NCBI GenBank assembly: GCA_029339195.1
Contig: JAPTJF010000164.1
Coordinates: 1 to 64,000, forward strand
Direction of reading: 5' to 3'
DNA: 64,000 bases
DNA from: Micractinium sp. NFX-FRZ
Taxonomy: Eukaryota > Chlorophyta > Trebouxiophyceae > Chlorellales > Chlorellaceae
Each line of letters begins with the position of its first letter. Position 1 is the first letter of the stretch. A program made the position numbers and the translations under genes. Shown piece by piece: positions 57,301 to 64,000 of this stretch. The notes under the pieces are model-generated. The model was not told the origin of the DNA. It ran no database searches and was given only the letters and a program-made list of their open reading frames with translations.

Positions 57301-58995
57301 TTGGGGTACGCACACCGTCACTCCGTGCTCATCACAAGCACTGGACGCAGGGGCGCTTACCTTAGGTTCCTAAACACTCCCACTCCCAGAACGCGTGCTG
57401 TGCTCTGCTCCACATCTGTTATCACGAGGGTGTTTGGGCTGCCCCCTGCCCCTTCTCCCGTCTGCAGGCGAGATGCACGACCCCGCTCTTCACCATGCGC
57501 TCTGCTGCACAACCCACTCAACCCTGTTCTTTCTCTGCGTGCCCTCTGCCCTGCGCAGGCGAGATGCACGACCCCGCCGAGGTGCTGCTGTGCATCTATG
57601 AGCAGGTGAGTGGCTGTTGGTTGGTTGGTTGAGTGTTGACCGTGCTCTGTCCACCCATGCAGCAGCCAGCAGGGGTTGGCTGCCCCTCTCGTGCCATGTG
57701 GCAAGTTGAGCCACTGGCTTGGTCAACACCCCATCGCATGGCTCGACTCTCTCTTTCAACGCCATGTGACAACCATATCATTGCTTCACACACACGTCTT
57801 GTGCGTGCCTGCAGATCATGCGGGTGGCTGGGGAGCTGCGTGAGCAGCGCTGGGCGCAGTGGCACCAGCAGCGGCTGGAGCAGCCTGACGCGCCCGCCCC
57901 CAGCGGCGGGCCCGGCGAGGCGACTGATCTGCAGAAGACGTTTGGCCTGGCGGTGAAGGAGGAGGTGCACTGCTCCGACTGCGACAAGACCACCCACCAG
58001 AGCAGCTACGAGCAGTACTTTTACAACACGCAGGTGAGGGCGGGGGCAAGGAGTGGGAAGAGATGATTGGTTCGATGAACAGTCGGGAACAGGAGCACAA
58101 GGGGTGACGAAACAGCTGCAGGCCGTGCCGCTCTCTTTGGTGACTCTCCTCTTGGCATGCCAGACAGCCCAACATGCCACTACTGTACGTCCCGCCTCCC
58201 CCTGCAGGCCACCGGCCTGCGCAACCTGTGCGTCATCAGCCCGGGGAGCAGCACGGGGCAGCTGCTGCGGGAGCTGGAGGCGCAGCACCACAAGAGCTGC
58301 GACGTCGACGTGGGTGGCTGCGGCAAGCCCAACGCAGTCAACCACTTCTTGCAGCGCGCCCCCCGCGTGTTCACGCTGCAGCTGACCTGGGAGTCGCACA
58401 GCGAGCAGCCAGAGGACGTTGCCGCCACGCTGGCGGCCATTGACGAGGAGGTGAGGCCGTGTGCTTGGGACAAAGGTTATGGGTAATGATCAGAGTAGAT
58501 AGAGTAACAAGTAGAGTACATCTGAGTATTGATTTGCCTGGTGGAGGCGTTGGGGACGTGCCAACTTGAGGAGAAGCTCAACTAAAACCTAAGCTAAGCT
58601 TAGACGCTGCGCTGTGCTGCGCTGCGCTGTGATACGCTATGCAAGGCCCTGCTTCTCTGCAAATGTTGTCTTTGCTTCGTGCCCACTCTGCTGCCCACTT
58701 GGTGCTGTCTTGCCCCGAATCTTCACTCACCCTGCTTCACCCTTTCCTTTCCTCACAGGTGGACATGGGCGAGGTGTACCAGGGGGTGGAGCGGGGCGAG
58801 CACCGCTACCGCCTGCGCAGCATGGTGTGCTACTACGGGCAGCACTACCAGGCGCTGGTACTGGTGCCCGACGGCGGCGGCTGGCTCATGTTTGACGACA
58901 CGCGCGTCACGCGGGTGGGCAGCTGGGCCGACGTGCGCCGCAAGTGCGAGGCAGGGCGCGTGCAGCCCTCGGTGCTCTTCTACGAGGCGGCATGA
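39369..58995 (+). CDS. Gene 3: giant plant-type ubiquitin carboxyl-terminal hydrolase-related protein (DUF627/DUF629-UCH), 2256 aa, 37 exons
   Basis: Third paralogue, divergent from gene 2. The 37 exons total 6771 bases and stay in frame from ATG 39369 (MPPKKKKASGPAAVNGG) to TGA 58993-58995; an upstream in-frame ATG at 39333 would add 12 residues. Order: basic/Ala N-terminus, helical TPR-like region, an Ala/Gly-rich segment, helical middle, coiled coil (EEERERERERQ), basic helix, Gln-rich linker, UIM (DAELRAAIEASLADV, 1827-1845), Cys box (Cys1893), CxxC 2077/2080, His2207 and Asp2224/2225. It is predicted to be catalytically competent. It lacks the gene 1 zinc finger and most of its low-complexity inserts. 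The catalytic end is nearly identical to gene 1, including one intron. A TGTAA signal follows at 59331. Confidence 0.87.
40487..40682. repeat. Two decayed copies of gene 3 exon 4 start with acceptor
   Basis: Functional exon 4 starts CAG then GCCGAGCTGGAGGCGGAGGT at 40750. A near-perfect copy with its own CTGCAG lies at 40624-40675 (diverging after CTGCTGATG), and an older one at 40490-40550 (CAG GCCGCGCTATCGCG... CTGCTAATGGACGC). Confidence 0.93.
42189..42290. repeat. Direct duplication of about 54 bp in gene 3 intron 7
   Basis: GCATGGGAAGGGAGATGCCC and the bases to about 48 beyond occur twice, head to tail (from about 42188 and 42242), almost without differences, so the duplication is recent. 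A 15-base G run (42098-42112) lies just after the exon 7 donor. Confidence 0.93.
42548..42600. repeat. Decayed copy of gene 3 exon 8 start
   Basis: CTCACCACCTGGCCGCTGCC with CGCGACGCCCG repeats the beginning of exon 8 (42679-42715) about 125 bases upstream; the acceptor is lost. Confidence 0.88.
44740..45030. repeat. Purine-rich tandem repeats (GGAGGAGGGGCAGCGGAGGG) in gene 3 intron 12
   Basis: About seven imperfect copies of a 20-50 base G/A-rich unit on the plus strand. It is G-quadruplex-prone in DNA and RNA. Confidence 0.85.
46634..47090. repeat. Gene 3 intron 16 with a decayed copy of the exon 16 end
   Basis: GGAGGCGGCAGCCAGGGTGGG near 46824-46845 copies the exon 16 end and donor (GGAGGCGGCAGCCAAGGTGGG at 46618-46638). 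The surrounding open frame (TALDAFMHFLAP) was considered and left out of the gene model. Confidence 0.65.
47200..47742. repeat. Layered duplications in gene 3 intron 17, including two copies of the exon 18 start
   Basis: AAGGCCAAGCTGCAGGCGGC of exon 18 (47803 on) also occurs at 47560 and 47708, the latter with CTGCAG then CCCGACAAGG exactly as at the real acceptor. Upstream, a separate pair (TGGCTTTGACCCGCCGCCGC at 47212 and TGGCTTTGTCCCGCCGCCGC at 47361) duplicates about 90 bases of the exon 17 donor-side intron. Confidence 0.9.
47795..54579 (+). other. Gene 3 exons 18-29, middle helical and coiled-coil region
   Basis: Exons: 47795-48673, 49006-49164, 49722-50198, 50519-50638, 50974-51219, 51634-51681, 52036-52093, 52559-52679, 53071-53125, 53540-53637, 54002-54108, 54518-54579. 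Exon 18 (293 codons) includes LPLGVLHTVLAFVAV, matching genes 1 and 2. Exons 22-26 are rich in Glu, Lys and Gln with heptad-like spacing (NLEQTEQYQLPAARAAAERA; EKQKAAVEAHQRMY), a probable long coiled coil. Exon 29 is strongly charged. No catalytic motif lies here; it is probably a scaffold or partner-binding region. Confidence 0.78.
52321..52503. repeat. CCTG/CCCG-rich tetranucleotide repeat in gene 3 intron 24
   Basis: Roughly 45 CCTG, CCCG or CTTG units ending about 55 bases before the exon 25 acceptor, forming an extreme pyrimidine-rich tract. Confidence 0.9.
54782..56555 (+). other. Gene 3 exons 30-32: basic helix, Gln-rich linker, UIM and Cys box
   Basis: Exons: 54782-54958, 55363-55896, 56268-56555. 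Exon 30 begins AEAERREAERKAKAKKAKK, the counterpart of the gene 1 exon 25 start, then turns acidic. Exon 31 has EQAVNLARLWEEAG, a Pro/Ala/Arg-rich part and a Gln/Ala repeat ending in an acidic EGEDDDVDSLLA. Exon 32 carries the UIM and GLRNETGEYNCFLNVIVQ. Confidence 0.88.
56869..58995 (+). other. Gene 3 exons 33-37: catalytic UCH/USP-type domain
   Basis: Exons: 56869-57160, 57559-57605 (47 bases), 57815-58033, 58208-58450, 58759-58995. It contains VHCSDCDKTTHQSSYEQYF (CxxC), HHKSCDVDVGGCGK, YYGQHYQALVLVPDGGG (His2207) and MFDDTRVTRVGSWADV. Exon lengths 47, 243 and 237 equal those of gene 1. Confidence 0.95.
57462..57510. repeat. Decayed copy of gene 3 exon 34 start with acceptor
   Basis: CTGCAGGCGAGATGCACGAC at 57464 repeats the exon 34 acceptor region (CGCAGGCGAGATGCACGACC at 57554) and then diverges after CCCGC. 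It has an intact acceptor and could be used alternatively, but its frame is not followed by the exon body. Confidence 0.9.
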
Positions 58996-59330
58996 AGGGC
59001 ATAGTTTGGGGGTAATCAGCTGGCGAGGGAGCCATCCCACCCCATCTGGGTGTGCTTCTGCGTGCCTGCCAATCCCCGCCATTTTGCAATTCATTCGTCC
59101 CCTACCCCATTTCATTCTCTCCTCAGCACTTCTCTGTTTCCTTCCAACCCTCTCCACACTCCCCTACGTTCTCAGCACACCAGCACACATATTCGTGCCT
59201 CCTGGACTCCTCATCACCTTCTCATCATGTGCCTCCTCGGCTACTGAGACCTCATGCCAACCCCACACACTTCCTTCATGCAGCCAGTCTCTGTGCCCGG
59301 GCAGATTGCGGCATGTGCATGCCATGTACA

Positions 59331-59335
59331 TGTAA
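59331..59335 (+). terminator. Gene 3 poly(A) signal TGTAA
   Basis: TGTAA 336 bases after the gene 3 stop, the usual chlorophyte poly(A) signal and a typical 3' UTR length for this kind of genome. Confidence 0.7.
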
Positions 59336-59789
59336 GACAAAAGAGAGTGTGTGGTACTGGCGAGAAAACTACCCCAAACATCAGCTTTAGTCAGCGTCAA
59401 AGACTGCTTCCCAGGTGTACTGCAGCCCTGCCTGGTGCCTGGGCATGTGGCGCAAAGTGGTGCATGCACGCTGCTGCACTCACCTCGGCTGCCACCACCT
59501 GTGTCGTGGCTAGCATTTGGAAGACCAATCAGGGCAGCCAGCGGCTGGCAGTGACGTCGTGTGCATCCAGATGACACAGTGGGTCTCGCAGAATGGCCTG
59601 TGCCTGCTCGACTTCTTTGTGGCATTACTTCTTCTTCTATAACCCAACCGACCGTACACGGCGCGGCATGCTGGGATTAGGCGTCATGCCCCTTTCCAGG
59701 GCTGTTGGAAGAGCCAAGACTGTCTGTTGCGTGCCGCTGCACTGTTCCTGCTGCATGGGTGGGAAGGCAGGCACGGCTGAGCCTGCTGC
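59336..59789. other. Intergenic region between gene 3 and the GNAT gene
   Basis: Noticeably lower GC than the surrounding genes. No convincing exon, RNA gene or repeat was seen; it presumably contains the promoter and 5' UTR of the acetyltransferase gene. Confidence 0.5.
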
Positions 59790-62589
59790 ATGCGCCCACT
59801 TCCCTCCCCAGCTGTGTGCACCTGTCCTTGTCAGACCCGCACCATCCCTCTTCATGAGTTGCTACACCCCATCCTCTACTGCTCGTCTGCTACCTCCACC
59901 TCTCCAAAGCTCTGTCCACACAAGCCAGCTGCAGTGAGAGGGCCAGCCCTGGAGCCCGCCCTGGGCCCCGCTGAGGCGCTGCCCGCTGAGCCCATCGTTG
60001 CCTTGGACGAACTGGAGAGCGAGGAGGCGCGGCTGCACCCGCTGGAGCTGGCCACACGCACGATTGCCGAGGTGAGGTGCCAAGGTGCCTCTGTGCCAGG
60101 GGCAACATGAACGCAGTCCCTGGCGGCGGCTCGGCAGCGTGGCAGCCGCTGGAGCCACCCTGCCGCATGCGTGACTCAGGTGTGCTTCCCTGCCACCAGG
60201 GGCGGCCTCCACCCAGCCCGTCCCCCACCACAACCGTGCCTCTACCCCAGTCCCACGCCCTCCTGCCCCTCCGAGAGTCTCGTATCTTCTTGTCCCTGCC
60301 TGGCCCTGCAGTCGTTTGCCGACCTCCCCATCACTCTCTTCCTGGCCAAGCCCGGCCATGAGCGCCAGTACATTACCGCCCTGCTGGCGCTGCTCAGGTG
60401 CCGCGCTGCGCACCTCTGCCGTGTCTGGTGCTGCCACCTTCATGCAGCGTTAGGCCTTTTCCTGCATTTGACTCTCCCGCTCTGGCATTCTCCCGTTGGT
60501 CTTCTGGAGTTGCGGGGCGTCGCCTAACCAACCACTCGACCATCCATCTGCCCAGGTCCGTGAACCAGTACGAGGTTGTGGAGACCCACGACTTCAGCTG
60601 CGTGGCGCTGGCCAGGGAGGTGCCTGGAGCAACTCCTGCTGCTGGAGGACAGGAGGAGGGGGCGGAGGAGAAAGCGGTGCAGCAGGCAGGGCACGGGACC
60701 GCAGGCAGCGACTCCAGCAACGTGCAGGAGCAGGCAACAGGCAGCGAGGCTGGCGGTGGAGGGGACCGGCACGGGCGGGGCGGGTGGGTTGATGCAGTGG
60801 ATCCTGAGCAGCTGAGGCGGGCGGTGGAGCTGGGGGACCATGGGGCGCTGCTGGCGGTGGGGGTGCCGCGCCTGGAGGCAGGTGGGCGGGCGGGCGGGCA
60901 GGTATTGCGGCATGCTGAAACAAGAGAAGTCACTTGTAAAAAGTGCGGTGGGCAGTACAGCGGCAGCGGCGGAGCAGGCTTGCGACAGCAGCTGGCAGGG
61001 CTCCTGTCAGCTAGCGTAGGTGCGCTGAGCTGAGCTCAGGTTGCCGCTAGCCTGCCTGCCTGCCTCAATTGCGCCATCATCCGCAGAGCTGCTGCTCCAC
61101 GTGCGCCCGGAGCGGCTGGCGGCACACCTGGAGCTGCCCCACAGGCTGCACTCCACGCTGGAGCAGTACATGCAGGTGGGCGGGGCAGTACAGAATCTTG
61201 ATTGATGGGCAAGCACAGGTGTGGCGTGCAGCAGTCAGAGCAGTACATGAAGGGGCGTGGGTGGGCAGTACATGCCAGAAGGTGGGTTGGAGGGTGCCGT
61301 ACAGGCTAGACTCAATGTTGACCACCAGCCTTGACTGGTGGTTCGCGCGTGATGGTCAGTTCAGGCGTGGCTTGTTTGGGAGGTTGCCTTGCAATCCAAG
61401 ACCGGGGGGAACAGGGGGAGGGAGCCCGGGAGATCCCTGTGGCATCAGTGAAGCAGTGGGGTGCCGCCCAAGCGGGGAGCACGCTGCAAGAAGAGCCAGG
61501 CCAGGTTGCACGCTTTGCTGCCGACACACCCTGCCCCTGCCGGCGCTCCCATTGCGCAGGCCCACGGCCCGCTGCTGCACCTGCACTTCCTGGCCACCCT
61601 GCCCGGGGAGCAGGGCAAGGGGCTAGGCAGCCGCGTGCTCAGGCACCTGGAACGCATGGCGGACGCTGGTGGGTGCTTGGGCAGGGAGGGAGGGTTACTT
61701 TGGGCAAGAAGGGGTCGCGGGATGAATCTTGCTGTGATCAGGGAACAGGTGAATAGGGGCTGGGCAGGTCTGCGGGCTGAAGCTAGCTTAGACCTGTGCA
61801 TTGTGGCCGGCAGCCGAGGGAGCAGCGGTGCAGACGCCCACAGCGTGTCCAGTCTTTCTTTGCTATCCCATCCCGCCCCTCTCCGCTCACGGCCCTCTAC
61901 TTCCCCTCGCTCTGGCAACCCCATTATCAATTGCAGAGGGCAGGACTTTGTATCTGGAGGCCAGCAGCCAGCTGTCGCGCCGCCTCTACCTGCGCCACGG
62001 GTTCCAGTGAGTGCCACTGCCACAGGCTGCAGCTGCCTGGCGGGGCGGGAGGGCAGGGCAGTCAGTCGGGGTCTGCCTGCCCGCCCGTTCTGCGGCAAGC
62101 ACTGCGGCGACAAGCACAGCGCGACAAGCACTGCGGCAAGCCTTGCGGCGGCAGCTGGCAGCGGCAGCAGGGTTTGCTGGATGGCTGCGGCTGCAGCTGC
62201 AGGAGCTCTGTTCCCTTGGTGCCCCTCCTCTCTTCCCTGAGTGGCCAACTTCCGCACACATGCCGTTGTGGCCACCCCGCGATCCTGCCCCGTGACCTCA
62301 CTTCGGCTTAGAGACCCTTCACTGCCCCCCTCCCTCCCCCTTTTCCCTTGCGTTGCACTAATCCAGGGATGTCGAGGAGTACGTGGTGCCAGGCCAGGAT
62401 GGCCCCACCTTCTACATCATGGCGCGCCCGCCTGGCGCCAAGTCAGCAACCGCATCTGCTGGGGGCCTGGCTGGCATGGGGGAGGGTGTGGCAGGGCCAG
62501 CGCCGGTGCCTGGCAACTTGAGCAAGGCATCGGGGTATGTGGCAAGCGCATCGCCCATGGGGGGGCAGGAGGGGCCCACTGAGCAGTAA
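59790..62589 (+). CDS. GNAT-family N-acetyltransferase, 7 exons, about 394 aa
   Basis: Predicted acetyl-CoA-dependent acetyltransferase; substrate unknown. Exons: 59790-60071, 60312-60397, 60556-60881, 61087-61175, 61560-61668, 61937-62006, 62367-62589 (TAA); phases close throughout. The N-terminal part (TIAESFADLPITLFLAKPG) fits the first strand-helix of GNATs of the type whose middle reads 'FAxDPxxxxLFPG'. Acetyl-CoA motif A is LATLPGEQGKGLGSRVLRHL, with the Q-x-x-G-x-G loop at about 279-284. Motif B follows in TLYLEASSQLSRRLYLRHGF. Exon 3 carries about 60 low-complexity residues between strands. The first ATG is uncertain; coding sense is clear only from about 59940, and an additional upstream exon is possible. 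The C-terminal 50 residues are Gly/Ala/Pro-rich. A TGTAA signal follows at 62626. Confidence 0.85.
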
Positions 62590-62625
62590 TTCACCAGGCA
62601 CAATTGTTTTTCAACCACATCGGCA

Positions 62626-62630
62626 TGTAA
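62626..62630 (+). terminator. GNAT gene poly(A) signal TGTAA
   Basis: TGTAA 37 bases after the stop codon of the acetyltransferase gene. A short 3' UTR is needed because the next gene starts within 250 bases. Confidence 0.65.
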
Positions 62631-62874
62631 GGACTGATGTTAATGTTGGAATCTCATTAATGCCTGTCACCAGCAATGCTGGGCTAGCCATGGCGGCGCG
62701 CTGCAGGCGCGCTGTGCCCGCTCAGCTGCCGACAGGCGCAAGATCCGAGGCAGGCCAGCCTCGAGCTCAACTTCTACCTCTTCACGGTTTCTCGACTGAT
62801 CTGCAGCTCTATCGGGTTCCGCCTGCGGACGTGTGGGTGCTCCCAGCCGCCAACAAGGCCACCGAGCGCGCGCG

Positions 62875-64000
62875 ATGAGCACGAGGCAAGTTTCGCCCGC
62901 GCCGTTCCAGTGCTTGAGCAGCAAGTATGTCATCCCCAAGCCGCTCGTTCCCCTGCCGCAGGCGCACAAGCAGCGGCGCTGCCGCTGCCAGCGGAAGCGC
63001 CGATGGCGCCGCCGCCCTGAACCTGCTGCTCCTGGATGCCGCTCACCCCAGGCCTTCTACCTGCCAGATGCTGCCCTGGAGCCCCTCTCCGACTGCTTTG
63101 CCGTGCTTCAAGGCGCACGCCTGCCGCTGCACAGCCAGGTGCTCAGCGTGCAGTCGGCGGTGCTGCGGGAGCTCTTCCTGGCGCAGCGCGAGGGCGGTGT
63201 GGGCGGCGCAGGGCAGGTGAGGGGCAACAGACGGCACGCACTGAACTATGCAGCTTGTTGAGCGCCCCATCCCAGGACATTTTGCTTGGCGGTGGCCGAT
63301 ACATACATCAGTGTCTGCCAGTGCCCAGCATCGGCTGATGGCACTGACCCACGTGCGCCCAGTGCTTTTACACTCCCCTGCGCAGGAGGCGGGGCCCGAC
63401 CTGTCGGCAGCATTCGATGGCAGCAGCCTGGAGAGCGCGGCGTGCTTCCTGCGCCTTACCTACTGGGGCCGGGAGATCTGCTCGGGCAGCTTCTCTGCTC
63501 TAGCTGAAGCGGGCCACCTGGCTGGAGTGGCTGGCCTGGCGCACAAGCTGAACGCCACCAGCCTGCTGCAAGGCCTGGAGAGCTACCTGCTGGGTGGGTG
63601 TGGGCTGGGCGGGCACACGGCTTGTGCTGGATCCTGACACTGGCACAAGCCGGCTTGGTTCAGCGGCTGCTGCACTGCTGCGGCTGCCGTGCGTTTCAAC
63701 CCTCTCATTTCGTGGCCTTACGCACGCCAACGCACGGGTCCTTCATTGTTCTGCTCCCTCTTGTCAACCGCAACTGCAGGTGTGACCAGCTCTCTTCCAG
63801 TGGGCGAGGCAAGCTTGCCGCAACTCACCAGTGCGCTGCAAGTGGCCCAGATCTGCCAGCTCGGTGCTGCCCAAGATGGCTGCTTGATCATGCTGGCAGA
63901 CGTGCTCGAGCTGGCAGGTGGGCGCTGGCCCCAAGGCCAGCTGGAGGCCCTGGCATCGCTTGGTGGAACGACTCTGGCGAAGCTACTGAAGATTGCAGGG
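62875..64000 (+). CDS. BTB/POZ-domain protein, 5' part, runs off the right edge
   Basis: Exons: 62875-63216, 63386-63593, 63780 to beyond 64000; phases agree. The N-terminus (MSTRQVSPAPFQCLSSK) is followed by about 40 Arg/Gln/Pro-rich residues. The BTB fold follows: SDCFAVLQGARLPLHSQVLSVQSAVLRELF matches the family's 'D.xF.V.G..(x)aH..vL...S.vF...F' core, and exon 2 gives the second half (SLESAACFLRLTYWG, then ALAEAGHLAGVAGLAHKLNA). Exon 3 (QICQLGAAQDGCLIMLADVL) looks like helices after a BTB domain. Such proteins are often cullin-3 ubiquitin-ligase adaptors or transcription regulators, but nothing here decides. The exact start and whether the basic stretch is coding are uncertain; the reading frame is open at the edge. 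Confidence 0.8.

Noticed and set aside
59593..59937. Open frame MACACSTSLWHYFFFY... upstream of the GNAT gene
   Set aside because: No domain, no link in phase to the acetyltransferase exons, and lies in lower-GC intergenic sequence.

Overview
The window is nuclear DNA of a GC-rich, intron-dense green alga, most likely a Chlorella-like trebouxiophyte. Evidence for this is the very high GC, short GT-AG introns every 100-300 coding bases, Ala/Gln-rich low-complexity exons, TGTAA poly(A) signals after stop codons, and best protein resemblance to plant-type families. No prokaryotic operon, phage, CRISPR or RNA gene was seen. Exons were joined by eye from splice sites and reading phase; no search or alignment was run.

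Three giant paralogous genes fill about 58 kb. Gene 1 (minus, 19130 to 949, 31 exons, 2501 aa) and gene 2 (minus, 38727 to 19674, 38 exons, 2519 aa) lie head to tail. Gene 3 (plus, 39369 to 58995, 37 exons, 2256 aa) is divergent from gene 2 across about 640 bases. In each model all exon phases close without a stop. All three end in a UCH/USP-type cysteine protease domain of the plant 'ubiquitin carboxyl-terminal hydrolase-related' (DUF627/DUF629) kind. The Cys box reads NETGEYNCFLNV and the His box reads YYGQHYQALV followed by an FDD acidic site. They are therefore predicted deubiquitinases with a long alpha-helical N-terminal region, a charged coiled-coil middle, a Gln/Ala-rich linker and, in genes 1 and 3, a ubiquitin-interacting motif just before the Cys box. 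Gene 1 alone has a RanBP2-like zinc finger.

The catalytic 3' ends are almost identical between copies, partly including introns and 3' flank, whereas the N-terminal halves are highly diverged. This suggests gene conversion confined to the catalytic end. The introns carry many decayed local duplicates of the neighbouring exon ends with their splice sites; these explain much repeat structure and at least one shifted intron.

Downstream of gene 3 on the plus strand are a seven-exon GNAT-family acetyltransferase gene (59790-62589) and the first three exons of a BTB/POZ-domain gene (from 62875) that runs off the right edge. The left edge (1-415) is a 90-base tandem repeat array beyond the 3' end of gene 1.
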